Source: UBA4582 sp013204195
GTDB lineage: Bacteria > Pseudomonadota > Gammaproteobacteria > Pseudomonadales > Azotimanducaceae
DNA: 45,257 nucleotides
Reading direction: 5' to 3'
NCBI GenBank assembly: GCA_963925735.1
Contig: CAWUUH010000050.1
Span: forward strand, 1 to 45,257
This document shows positions 23,859-32,578 of the stretch, piece after piece. The position numbers and the translations under genes were made by a program. Within the stretch, counting starts at the first letter, position 1, and each line of letters begins with the position of its first letter. The notes under the pieces are model-generated. The model saw only the letters and a list, made by a program, of their open reading frames with translations, was not told where the DNA came from and did no database searches.

Positions 23859-24716
23859 CTACTGATCCTTGCGTAACCAGGCGTTGAATGCGGGCGTTCT
23901 TTTCTCGCGAAAGGCACTAACGCCTTCGCGGGCATCAGGATGGTGGTCGGTAATCGCTGTCTTGGCGGCAATTTCGTCCAAGGACTGGGCAAAGGTTAAC
24001 TCGGTGGCCTGGTAAATGGAGCGCTTCAACAGGCGCATAGAGACTTGCGGGCCATTCGCCAATTCCGTCGCCAGGGCCTGCACATGGTCTCGCAGGTCTG
24101 CGTCTGCAACGACTTCATTCACCAGGCCCATTGATAGGGCGGTGTCAGCCTCGACAATACGCTTGCGCAAAATGAAGTCCAGGGTGGTGGTTAAGCCGAG
24201 ATGCTGCAGTAACAGATATTGGCCGCCCTCGTCAGGTAGCAAGCCAAACCGCAGGGTGGCGGACCCCAGACGCGCGGATTTCGCGGCGATCTTAAAGTCA
24301 CAGGCTAGGGCCAGCGACAGGCCGGTCTGGATCGCCACGCCATTGATGGCCGCGATGGTGATCTTGTCCAGATTGCGAATAGCCACATTCAGCGCTTGGG
24401 ATACTTGGCGCAGGCCGTTATAGGTACCAATCGCGTTATCGTGTCCTGGCGGAATAGGGGGCATCAGCGCATCGGGATTAGAATTTGGCGCGCTATAGGC
24501 CTGCAGATCGTCCCCAGCACAAAAACCGCGACCGGTGCCGATAAAGACGATGACGCGAATGGCATTATCCATTTGCGCCTGAGTTAATACTTCAATCAGG
24601 TCGCGCTTTTTACCGACGCTCATACCATTGAGCTTGGCGGGTTCATTGAATTCGATCCAGGCGATGCCAGGTTCTTCGATGCGAACCTCAAAACCCGTGA
24701 ATTTGCCTGTCTGCAT
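23859..24716 (-). CDS. enoyl-CoA hydratase/isomerase (crotonase) family protein
   Basis: The 285-aa crotonase-fold protein acts on acyl-CoA thioesters. The oxyanion-hole regions are GTGRGFCAGDDL and INGVAIQTGLSL. The ACDFKIAA block and C-terminal FREKRTPAF are family-typical. By eye alignment the two catalytic Glu of true hydratases are replaced: the GGGxE Glu by Ser (TGLSLA) and the second by Thr (GSATLRFG). GLLPDEGG recalls PaaG-type isomerases with a catalytic Asp. Hydration is therefore doubtful and isomerase or another activity is more likely. The ATG at 24716 has GGGAG 6 nt upstream. The frame extends 24 codons further up without support. Confidence 0.9.
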   Translation of the reverse strand: MQTGKFTGFEVRIEEPGIAWIEFNEPAKLNGMSVGKKRDLIEVLTQAQMDNAIRVIVFIGTGRGFCAGDDLQAYSAPNSNPDALMPPIPPGHDNAIGTYNGLRQVSQALNVAIRNLDKITIAAINGVAIQTGLSLALACDFKIAAKSARLGSATLRFGLLPDEGGQYLLLQHLGLTTTLDFILRKRIVEADTALSMGLVNEVVADADLRDHVQALATELANGPQVSMRLLKRSIYQATELTFAQSLDEIAAKTAITDHHPDAREGVSAFREKRTPAFNAWLRKDQ

Positions 24717-25071
24717 AGCTGACTCCCTGTTTGAAGAATGACGGAAGACACCATCATTGGAATTTATCAAGGCCTTGTCAATCGGCATAAGCTTGGTCGC
24801 TCAGGCCCGCCAGCCTGCCGGGACTGGATCTCATCGCAATCTGTGGCGCGCACAGACTCACACCGGAGTGACAATTGGTGTTTTCATTCTGCTTCGCCAC
24901 CTATAGACTTTCACGGGCGATAATCCCGAAGGTGCTAAGGATTTCACTTGACGCTCACGTCAACCAGCTCACGTCCGTTATAAGTGGGCGGCAGCGCCGA
25001 GAACTATGCGCTTACATTGATATAGTGCCGTTCAGCCAAGGCCGCCCTTAAAACTCTCCTGGAGCACGCCC
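24717..25071. other. gene-free spacer with a perfect inverted repeat
   Basis: No convincing gene is present. The one clear element is TTGACG-CTCA-CGTCAA at 24948-24963, a perfect 6-bp inverted repeat about 110 nt before the 55-aa gene. It could be an operator, and TTGACG could double as a -35 element, but the only TATAAG-like sequence is 23 nt away, which is too far. A 61-codon plus-strand frame at 24738 has no ribosome binding site and looks spurious. Confidence 0.4.
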
Positions 25072-25239
25072 ATGTTATCTCAGCTTGATCGGCGGCATAG
25101 AGACAACCCAGTGATCGACCTAGGCCTGAAGCCGTTCAAGGCCAAAGGCCAGATCAAGCCCGCTCACGCCAAGCTTGACGATATTACCGACCGCAGCCTG
25201 TTACTCGTCTTAGTTGACGGCGAGGCGGGATGTCTATGA
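25072..25239 (+). CDS. 55-aa hypothetical protein coupled to a histidine phosphatase
   Basis: The small gene starts at an ATG with GGAG 7 nt upstream and ends at a TGA overlapping the next gene by 10 nt. The protein begins MLSQLDRRHRDNPVIDLG and ends with a hydrophobic strand (SLLLVLVDGEAG). It is rich in Lys, Arg and Asp and shows no signal or membrane segment. I recognise no family. The tight overlap suggests a joint product or partner of the phosphatase, or a translational-coupling device. Confidence 0.65.
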   Translation: MLSQLDRRHRDNPVIDLGLKPFKAKGQIKPAHAKLDDITDRSLLLVLVDGEAGCL

Positions 25240-25955
25240 ACCCGAAAAGCGTGATTGCGCTTATCCGTCATGGGGATTACCGGCAGCCGCAAGGGGTACC
25301 CAGTGCCTTGCTGCCATATCCATTAACACCGGTGGGTGAAGACCAAGCCCGTCACTGTGGCAAGTTAATCGGTGAATTCAGCGCCAGCCATCACTTCAGC
25401 ATCGACCGTCAGTTAGATTCATCCCGTCAGCTTCGCGCCTGGCAAACAGCGAGCCTCATTGCTGAAGCGTTGCCGATAGAAGCTCTTTCAAAGCGGCCAA
25501 CTGGCGACATAGCGACAAAGATTAAGGAATTTGAGGGCTTATCGGAACGCAGCGTCGGTGCGGCGGCGAATCTTGATATCGCGGCCATCGCGGCGATCGT
25601 CGCCGCTGACCCGCGGTTTGCGCCGCTGCCTGCTGGCTGGAAGTCAAACAGTGATTTTTGTCTGCCGTTTCAAGGCGCGGAGTCGCTGCGTCAAGCTGGC
25701 GCACGGGTCGCCGCCCATATTCAACATGCGTGGCAAGTCCTGGCGCACAGCGAACTCAAGCTTATCGTCGGCCACGGCGCAGCCATTCGGCACGCCTGCG
25801 CGCAATTAGGCATTCTCAGTGAGGCTGATGTCGCCGATCTATCCATGCATCATGCACAACCGATTTTTGTGAGTTGCGATGAGCAGGGTAGGTGGCACCG
25901 CGTAGCGGGTGAGTGGAAGGTTCGGCAGCATGCCGGTGATGAGTTGGGCGAGTAA
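25230..25955 (+). CDS. histidine phosphatase family protein (SixA/PGM-like)
   Basis: The 241-aa cytoplasmic protein has the two histidine-phosphatase landmarks: LIRHGDY near residue 12, whose His is transiently phosphorylated, and IVGHGAAIRH near residue 180 with the second catalytic His. The Arg in RQLRAWQTA supports phosphate binding. Relatives range from SixA phosphohistidine phosphatase to phosphoglycerate-mutase-like enzymes. Substrate cannot be assigned. The ATG at 25230 follows GAGGCGGG. A second in-frame ATG is at 25236. Its start lies inside the 55-aa gene, so translation of the two is coupled. Confidence 0.87.
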   Translation: MSMNPKSVIALIRHGDYRQPQGVPSALLPYPLTPVGEDQARHCGKLIGEFSASHHFSIDRQLDSSRQLRAWQTASLIAEALPIEALSKRPTGDIATKIKEFEGLSERSVGAAANLDIAAIAAIVAADPRFAPLPAGWKSNSDFCLPFQGAESLRQAGARVAAHIQHAWQVLAHSELKLIVGHGAAIRHACAQLGILSEADVADLSMHHAQPIFVSCDEQGRWHRVAGEWKVRQHAGDELGE

Positions 25956-26021
25956 CGGAGCCTGCTGGCCCCGAACCCTGCCCTTGTAAAAACGCGCTGT
26001 TAAGGCACGTTATTAAGCGGC

Positions 26022-26047
26022 GCGCTTAAAACTCGCGCTTAAAACTC
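26022..26047. repeat. 13-bp tandem duplication across a stop codon
   Basis: GCGCTTAAAACTC is present twice without gap (26022-26034, 26035-26047). On the minus strand it duplicates the last codons and TAA of the alcohol dehydrogenase gene, so a second copy of the stop context follows the real one. It looks like a recent replication-slippage event. Confidence 0.85.
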
Positions 26048-27133
26048 AAGAATGGCACGGCCACTGATTTTGCCTGTTTCCAGCGCATGAGCGGCCTCGT
26101 TGATCTGGTCCAAGCTAAAACGCTCGGTCACCATAGCATCGAGATCCAGCTGGCCATTGGCATACCACTCGAGATACTTCGGGAAATCTCGATCAGGAGA
26201 ACAACTGCCGCCAATACTACCGACAAACTTCTTCTCGTTAATCAGCATGTCAACCGCATTAAGTTGCACGGGAGTCTGTGGCACCCCAACCAAGACAGCC
26301 GTGCCGCCGGTTCGCGCGCCGAAAGTGCCGTCTCTAACGGCCGGTACGATTTGCTCCATGGTTTGTTTCAAGCCAATACAGTCAAACGCATAGTCAGCGC
26401 CAGAGACGGGCATGCCCATAAAATTACGTTTTGATGGGTTGGTTGTCAGCGCCTTAATCTGCTGGATGGGGTCGCCCTGACCCGCATTAATGGTATGGGT
26501 TGCGCCAAACTGTCGAGCAAAGGCCAGCTTCGTATCATCCAAGTCGACTGCAATGATCGGGTTAGCGCCAACGGCTTTGGCCGCGACCACGGCTGATAAG
26601 CCCACGCCGCCGACCCCGAAAATCACCACGCTTTCCCCGGCCTTAACGCCGGCGGTATTCTCCACGGCGCCCGCACCAGTCATCACGGCACAGCCAATGA
26701 TGGCGGTGACATCTCGTTTGGTATCATTCGCGACCTTGACCACATATTGCTCATCGGCGATGGTGGTGTCAGCCCAGGTAAAGACATTTTGTGAGCGAGC
26801 GACACTGCCATCTGGCAGGGCCAGGGTCGCCGACTCCGGTGCACGATCGGTACCGTTAGCATTCCGAGGCACCCAAGTGACCATCACCATATCGCCCGCC
26901 GCAACGTGCTCAACGGCACTGCCGACCTGCAGCACAATCCCGGTAGATTCGTGGCCAAGAACAATGGGGTTGGCGCGCGGATTGTGCATCTGATGGAGTT
27001 GGCTATGGCAAACGCCGCTCGCGTACTGTTTAACAACCACTTGGTAGGGCCCTGGATCTGGTAAGTCCAAAGTCACAATCTGCAGTGGCCCTGGTTGCTG
27101 AGGCAGGACAACGACGCGAGCTGGAGTAGGCAT
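26039..27133 (-). CDS. zinc-binding alcohol dehydrogenase (MDR family)
   Basis: This 364-aa NAD(P)-dependent dehydrogenase has catalytic-zinc ligands Cys42 (SGVCHSQ), His61 (LGHES) and Cys148 (IIGCAVMTG). The cofactor fold begins VIFGVGGVGLSAV, and an Asp in AVDLDD favours NAD. The loop that usually holds the structural zinc (about residues 88-112) contains no cysteine, so only the catalytic zinc is expected. The substrate is unknown. Aliphatic alcohols from the P450 would be a reasonable guess but are not shown. It is divergent from the D-lactate-dehydrogenase-like gene, with only 63 nt between starts. The stop is followed by a duplicated 13-bp segment. Confidence 0.9.
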   Translation of the reverse strand: MPTPARVVVLPQQPGPLQIVTLDLPDPGPYQVVVKQYASGVCHSQLHQMHNPRANPIVLGHESTGIVLQVGSAVEHVAAGDMVMVTWVPRNANGTDRAPESATLALPDGSVARSQNVFTWADTTIADEQYVVKVANDTKRDVTAIIGCAVMTGAGAVENTAGVKAGESVVIFGVGGVGLSAVVAAKAVGANPIIAVDLDDTKLAFARQFGATHTINAGQGDPIQQIKALTTNPSKRNFMGMPVSGADYAFDCIGLKQTMEQIVPAVRDGTFGARTGGTAVLVGVPQTPVQLNAVDMLINEKKFVGSIGGSCSPDRDFPKYLEWYANGQLDLDAMVTERFSLDQINEAAHALETGKISGRAILEF

Positions 27134-27196
27134 AGTAGGATTCCAATTGTTGGGTGAAAGCAGGTATTCTAAATCGGTCTAACCGAGTATGTCATC

Positions 27197-28597
27197 ATGT
27201 CAACCTTAAGTCAGCAAGTACACGAAGCCTTAAAGGCACTCCTGCCGGATCGTATGAGCACGCAACGTGACCTATTAGATCAACATGGTCAAGATGAGTC
27301 GTTTCATGCGCCATACTCGCCCGATGTGGTGGTGTATCCCGTCACCAATGAGGAAGTCAGTCAAATCGTTCAGTTGTGCGCGCAAACCCGCACGCCGCTA
27401 ATACCCTTTGGCGCGGGCACATCCCTCGAGGGCCATATCGCAGCCACACAGGGCGGCATTTGCATGGATATGTCACAAATGGGCCAGATTCTCGAGGTCA
27501 ATGTCGATGATCTGGATTGTCGGGTTCAAGCTGGCGTGACACGCAAACAGTTGAATGCCGCACTACGCCACCACGGCCAATTTTTCCCCGTTGACCCAGG
27601 CGCCGATGCGACCCTTGGCGGCATGACATCCACGCGAGCGTCAGGTACCAATGCGGTGCGTTACGGCACCATGAAAGATAATGTGCTGGGCCTGACCGTA
27701 GTCATGCCAGACGGCAAGATTGTTAGGACCGGCAGTCGCGCGCGGAAATCAGCGGCGGGCTACGACCTGACTAGATTATTCTGCGGTGCAGAAGGGACCC
27801 TGGGTATTATCACCGAGGTGCAGTTGCGGTGCTACGGTTTACCTGAAGCGCATGCTGTCGGGGTGTGCTCTTTTGCAAGCATCGACGCCGCGGTCCAAAC
27901 TGTGATCGAGGTCATTCAGTCGGGTATCCCGGTGGCGCGAGTCGAGCTGTTAGATGCGGCGCAGATGCAGGCCATCAATCAATACTCCCAGCTCGATTAC
28001 TCGGCCCAACCGACCTTGTTCTTTGAATTTCACGGCACCAGTGCCAGTGTGGTTGAGCAAAGCGAGCGGGTTGCCGAGCTGGTGCAGGAGAATCATGGCT
28101 CCGAGTTTACCTGGGCCGTCGAACAGGAAGCGCAGAACAAGCTATGGCAGGCTCGGCATGATGCTTATTATGCAGCACGAGCCCTGCGACCGGGTGCCAG
28201 TGGTTGGCCCACAGATGTCTGCGTGCCCATTTCAAGACTGGCGGATTGTATTCAACAGACCCAACGTGATCTGGTGGAGTTTGACCTGCTGGCACCCATC
28301 GTCGGCCATGTAGGTGACGGTAATTTTCATCTATTGCTGCTCGTTGATGTGGACAAGCCAGCAGAGCTGGAGATCGCTAAAATCGTCAATGACCGATTAA
28401 TCAAGCGCGCGCTGAGCATGGGTGGTACCTGTACCGGCGAGCATGGGATCGGCTATGGCAAGCTGGCTTATATGGAACTAGAGCACGGTGCTGCGGTGGC
28501 AGTGATGGCTTCAATCAAGCGGGCTATCGACCCACTGAACATCATGAACCCTGGAAAGATGATCCCAGACAATGTTTTGAAAGATGAGGCTCAATAG
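27197..28597 (+). CDS. FAD-linked oxidase, D-lactate dehydrogenase/GlcD-like
   Basis: The 466-aa VAO-type flavoprotein has an N-terminal PCMH FAD domain (about 40-220) with PFGAGTSLEGH and PGADATLGGM, and a C-terminal FAD-oxidase_C domain with VGHVGDGNFH (metal or substrate ligands) and TCTGEHGIGYGK. Relatives are mitochondrial D-lactate dehydrogenase (LDHD/Dld1) and glycolate oxidase GlcD. The substrate is a 2-hydroxy acid, probably D-lactate or a longer D-2-hydroxyacid. No GlcE/GlcF partners follow, which favours the single-subunit Dld type. It is divergent from the alcohol dehydrogenase gene. The ribosome binding site is weak. Confidence 0.9.
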   Translation: MSTLSQQVHEALKALLPDRMSTQRDLLDQHGQDESFHAPYSPDVVVYPVTNEEVSQIVQLCAQTRTPLIPFGAGTSLEGHIAATQGGICMDMSQMGQILEVNVDDLDCRVQAGVTRKQLNAALRHHGQFFPVDPGADATLGGMTSTRASGTNAVRYGTMKDNVLGLTVVMPDGKIVRTGSRARKSAAGYDLTRLFCGAEGTLGIITEVQLRCYGLPEAHAVGVCSFASIDAAVQTVIEVIQSGIPVARVELLDAAQMQAINQYSQLDYSAQPTLFFEFHGTSASVVEQSERVAELVQENHGSEFTWAVEQEAQNKLWQARHDAYYAARALRPGASGWPTDVCVPISRLADCIQQTQRDLVEFDLLAPIVGHVGDGNFHLLLLVDVDKPAELEIAKIVNDRLIKRALSMGGTCTGEHGIGYGKLAYMELEHGAAVAVMASIKRAIDPLNIMNPGKMIPDNVLKDEAQ

Positions 28598-28673
28598 CGA
28601 GGAAATCTACTTCAGGCTCGTTCTGTAGACGGGCTAGACTGACGGGACACCGCCTCGGCTTCTGTATCCAGTT

Positions 28674-30983
28674 ATGAGTCAGCGTATATTTGCCTCGATC
28701 ATTGTTGGCGTTCTGTTTGCCCTGGGTCTTTGGGGTCAGTATGTCATTGCGCCGCAAAAACTCACCACAGAACTCACCACCGCGGTCTATGAGATCCTCA
28801 TGCTATTTTTCCTGAGTGGCGAGTGGACCCTGGAACTGGATCCGGTGCCCCTACAGATTGAGCTGGTACGCTTTCTGGCGCCACTTGCCGCGGTCACCTC
28901 AATTATCCTGGTGCTTGCGTCTAACTCCCGAGTCTCCATGGGCAACCGCCTGGTGCACTATTACTCGGGACATATGATCGTCGTCGGTCTTGGCGACAAG
29001 AGTTGGCAGTTTTTGCGGACCTGCGATCCAAGTCTAAAAATCGTCGTGGTTGAGCGAGAACCCGATAACCTGTTGATTCAACGCGCCAGAGATCTTGGTA
29101 TTCGTGTCTTGGTCGGTGATATCTTTGAAGATCGTATGCTCGAGCGCATTAATGTCACTCACGCGTCGCAACTCATTGCGTTAACAGGCGATGATGGCAC
29201 CAATGTTGAATTGGCGATCAAGACGCGAACGCGACTAAGAGAAAGCGGCAGTCACGCGGCGCACCTTAAAATCCACATTCATTTAAATGAGATCGGCCTG
29301 GCTCACCAACTCGAGAGCTATCCCAAGTTCTTTGCGGACTATTCCATCGCCGAGATCTCGTTTTTCAGCGTCTATGACCTGAGTGCCAGGCTGCTGCTTA
29401 GAGATTATCCCCCGGATGTATTCGCGGATGTTGCTAACCAGGAACGCGTTCATCTGGCCATCTATGGATTTAAACGACTGGCAGCAAAACTCGTGGTCGA
29501 AGCAGCCTTGATGTGCCAGTACGCTAACGGCTCGCGTATTCGATTTTCAATTTTCGATGCAGATGCGGACGAGAAAATGCTGCGGTTCAACGAGCAATAC
29601 CCTGACCTGGCACAGATTTGCGATTATTCCTTTATCAAGCAGGCGACCATCGGCCCCCATGTATTTTCCGGGGATGTTGCCGCTTTGTTGCCCTCTGTGA
29701 CACAACATATCATTTGCACTGATTCCGACGAAGAAAGCCTGAATGTTGCGCTGATGTTGCGTGCCGCTTTACTCAACAAACGTGCCAGTAACGCGCCTAT
29801 CCTGGTCCGTATGCAACGTACCAGTGGCTTGGCGCAATTGCTGGAATCCAACACCGGAGAACAGGAAATTCCCGATGGACTCTATCCATTCGGTATGTTT
29901 GATGAGGTGTTACATGTCGATAATGTCTTGACCCGACAACTGGACAAGCTGGCGCGCGGCATCCACCAAATGTATCTTGAGTCGCAACGCAACCTGCCCG
30001 GTGCGAGCGGAGAATCCAGTCACCATAAGGCCTTGCAACTGTGGAATGATTTGCCACAGTGGGAGCGGAAACAAAATCTGCTTAAAGCGGATCATTGGTC
30101 CATTCGTCTCAGGGCGATCCGTTGCGCGCCGGCAAATCAACCTTCGGTCGTGCCAGTGTTTCACGCAGAGGAGGTCGCGGCTCAAGCAAAAATGGAACAT
30201 AACCGATACGTTAACACCAAACTTTATGATGGCTGGCGATATGGCCCGAAACGCATTGAAGAGGCGAAAATTAATCCTTTCCTGGTGCCATGGGAGCAGC
30301 TTTCAGCAGCGCAGCAGCAACGAGAAACTGAAGAAGCGACCCTGCAAGCAGAATACTTCGCGCAGCGATCAGGTATCTTCACTGAGCGAAAACTTGTCAT
30401 CGGCGTGACCGGGCATCGCTTGAATCCAGACAAGCTCGGCGATCCAAACTTGCGCCAGCAGATAAAAACTTGCTTGCTAGGGTTGCAGGAACAATATGCG
30501 AACCATCAGTTTACCATCCTCTCGCCCTTGGCAGAGGGTGCTGACCGCCTGGTGGCGCAGATGGCGATGGATATTTTAGGTGCTTCCCTGCAAGTCCCTT
30601 TACCCTTGCCCTATGATCTTTATGTGCAAGATTTTACTAGCCAGGCTTCCCAGGATGAATTCAAGACGCTGATTGGCAAAGCCGAGTTTTATTACGAACT
30701 ACCGATGAAGTTTGGCAACATTCGTGAACTGGCCGTTGGTCAGGATAGACGTGATAACGAAGCCAGGAACCAACAATACGCGCTCGCCGGCGCCTATATT
30801 GTCCAGCGCGCCGATCAGTTGATTGCGGTCTATGACGGCAAACCCGCTGCCGGCACCGGCGGAACAGGACAAATTGTTGACTGGTACAGTAACGGCCAGA
30901 TCGAACCGGCATTCGTTTATGACAACCATTTCTTCCTGCCACCGCGACAGAATCCGGTGATTGTGATCGACTCGGAGCGTTAA
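28674..30983 (+). CDS. membrane-anchored RCK-RyR-SLOG nucleotide-sensor protein
   Basis: This 769-aa multidomain protein has a first membrane segment (about 5-25), then a short hydrophobic hairpin ending LFFLSGEW (44-51), and a second membrane segment (64-83). The layout resembles a two-helix potassium channel but lacks a TVGYG filter. A TrkA-N/RCK Rossmann domain follows (VVGLGDKS at 103-110), then a second, degenerate Rossmann segment (about 262-420, HLAIYGFKRLAAK). Residues 498-546 form an RyR-repeat-like domain (EHNRYV, YDGWRYGPKR, LVPWEQLS). Residues 573-769 form a SLOG-type domain opening VIGVTGHR, with SPLAEGADRLVA. RCK binds NAD(H) or nucleotides, and SLOG/TRPM-type domains are predicted to sense nucleotide derivatives such as ADP-ribose. 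I infer a nucleotide-gated membrane effector or sensor. It is a single gene, with no obvious operon partner. Confidence 0.83.
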   Translation: MSQRIFASIIVGVLFALGLWGQYVIAPQKLTTELTTAVYEILMLFFLSGEWTLELDPVPLQIELVRFLAPLAAVTSIILVLASNSRVSMGNRLVHYYSGHMIVVGLGDKSWQFLRTCDPSLKIVVVEREPDNLLIQRARDLGIRVLVGDIFEDRMLERINVTHASQLIALTGDDGTNVELAIKTRTRLRESGSHAAHLKIHIHLNEIGLAHQLESYPKFFADYSIAEISFFSVYDLSARLLLRDYPPDVFADVANQERVHLAIYGFKRLAAKLVVEAALMCQYANGSRIRFSIFDADADEKMLRFNEQYPDLAQICDYSFIKQATIGPHVFSGDVAALLPSVTQHIICTDSDEESLNVALMLRAALLNKRASNAPILVRMQRTSGLAQLLESNTGEQEIPDGLYPFGMFDEVLHVDNVLTRQLDKLARGIHQMYLESQRNLPGASGESSHHKALQLWNDLPQWERKQNLLKADHWSIRLRAIRCAPANQPSVVPVFHAEEVAAQAKMEHNRYVNTKLYDGWRYGPKRIEEAKINPFLVPWEQLSAAQQQRETEEATLQAEYFAQRSGIFTERKLVIGVTGHRLNPDKLGDPNLRQQIKTCLLGLQEQYANHQFTILSPLAEGADRLVAQMAMDILGASLQVPLPLPYDLYVQDFTSQASQDEFKTLIGKAEFYYELPMKFGNIRELAVGQDRRDNEARNQQYALAGAYIVQRADQLIAVYDGKPAAGTGGTGQIVDWYSNGQIEPAFVYDNHFFLPPRQNPVIVIDSER

Positions 30984-31104
30984 CGGCCGGTTTTTAACTG
31001 AGTATTTGAATCCCCGGCGTTTACAGGGTAAAAAGGGCGCCTTAACCTCCCTACACATTTATCAGGACGGGCCTTATTGGTCTGCTGTCCTGCAGGAATC
31101 TATT

Positions 31105-32493
31105 GTGAGCCAAGCGGCTTTTTCAACACTCGCCTTATCTACTGAGATGGTGGCAAATCTCGACTCTTTGGGCTACACCGAAATGACGCCGATTCAGGCG
31201 CGGAGCCTGCCCTTGATCTTGGCGGGCCAGGATGTCATCGGTCAGGGCAAGACCGGGTCGGGCAAGACCGCCGCTTTTGGACTTGGTTTGCTCAGCAAGC
31301 TAGATACCAGTCGATTCCGCGTCCAGTGTCTGGTGTTATGTCCCACCCGTGAATTGGCTGATCAAGTCACCAAAGAGATCCGGCGTCTAGCGCGGGCGAT
31401 CAATAATATTAAGGTACTCACCCTGTGTGGCGGTATGCCGTTCGGTCCCCAGGTCGGTTCCCTCGAACACGGCGTGCATATTGTAGTGGGTACCCCAGGG
31501 CGGATTGACGATCACCTGCGCAAAGGCACCCTAAAACTAGAAGCAGTCAATATGCTCATTCTTGATGAAGCGGATCGCATGTTGGATATGGGCTTTGAGG
31601 AAGTGCTGGATAACATTATCAAGCAAGTGCCGGCGAATCGGCAGACACTGCTATTTAGTGCAACCTTTCCCGACGAGATTAAGGCTATCGCCCATCGAAT
31701 CATGAACCGACCGGAGATGGTTCAAGTTGCCGCAACCCACGACAATGACACCATTGCGCAGTACTTCTATCGCGTTGATGAGGCTGAACGAGCCACCGCC
31801 CTGCGATTGTTGTTGCTGCAGTACTACCCTGAATCGACTCTGGTGTTTTGTAACACGCGCCATGAGACCCAGCAGGTCGCCGATGAATTAGTGCGCCAGG
31901 GATTCAGCGCGCTGGCCTTGCATGGCGACCTTGAACAACGGGACCGAGACCAGACCCTAGTGAGGTTCGCGAATAAAAGCGTTTCCATCCTCGTGGCCAC
32001 AGATGTTGCGGCCAGAGGCCTGGATATTGAGGCCTTAGACGCGGTGATCAACTACCGAATTGCCCAAGATGCGCAGATCCATGTGCACCGCATCGGTCGC
32101 ACAGGCCGAGCGGGTAGCCGCGGGGTTGCCTGCACCCTATATAGCGAACGTGAAGAGCATAAACTGGCAAAGGTGACCCACGGACTCAACGCTGAAAGTC
32201 TGGAGCAGCCCTTGCCGCCGCCATTGCTGCTTGATAATGCGCCGATGCGCCCCGTGATGGCGTGTCTGCAAATCGATGGTGGCCGCAAGCAAAAGGTTCG
32301 CCCTGGCGATATTCTAGGTGCACTCACCGGTGCCGAAGGAATACCCGGCACTGACGTCGGTAAAATTCACATTTTTGATCAATGTGCCTACGTCGCGGTG
32401 CGCCGGGAATCGGCCAGGGAGGCTAAGTTGAAGCTAGCCGAAGGTAAAATCAAAGGCCGCAATTTTAAAGCGCGCCTGATTCGTGATCGTTAA
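31105..32493 (+). CDS. dbpA: ATP-dependent RNA helicase DbpA
   Basis: DbpA is a DEAD-box helicase that remodels the peptidyl-transferase region of 23S rRNA during large-subunit assembly. The 462 aa (E. coli 457) carry the helicase motifs GKTGSGKT, PTRELADQ, LDEAD, SAT, and HRIGRTGRAG. A C-terminal RNA-binding domain from about residue 385 (GDILGALTGAEGI, KIHIFD, YVAV) is specific to DbpA and recognises hairpin 92 of 23S rRNA. I start at the GTG at 31105, with AGGA 7 nt upstream. The open frame from 31006 adds 33 residues of no homology. Confidence 0.95.
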   Translation: MSQAAFSTLALSTEMVANLDSLGYTEMTPIQARSLPLILAGQDVIGQGKTGSGKTAAFGLGLLSKLDTSRFRVQCLVLCPTRELADQVTKEIRRLARAINNIKVLTLCGGMPFGPQVGSLEHGVHIVVGTPGRIDDHLRKGTLKLEAVNMLILDEADRMLDMGFEEVLDNIIKQVPANRQTLLFSATFPDEIKAIAHRIMNRPEMVQVAATHDNDTIAQYFYRVDEAERATALRLLLLQYYPESTLVFCNTRHETQQVADELVRQGFSALALHGDLEQRDRDQTLVRFANKSVSILVATDVAARGLDIEALDAVINYRIAQDAQIHVHRIGRTGRAGSRGVACTLYSEREEHKLAKVTHGLNAESLEQPLPPPLLLDNAPMRPVMACLQIDGGRKQKVRPGDILGALTGAEGIPGTDVGKIHIFDQCAYVAVRRESAREAKLKLAEGKIKGRNFKARLIRDR

Positions 32494-32578
32494 TGTGGGT
32501 TTTATTCCCGGGCAATGATTGAATGTTGGTTTGCTGACCCAAGATCTGGGTTTCAAACATCTCTACAAGGAATCGATT

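Noticed and set aside
24738..24923. 61-codon plus-strand frame in the 24.7-25.1 kb spacer
   Set aside because: It has no ribosome binding site, no family match and a composition unlike the neighbouring genes.
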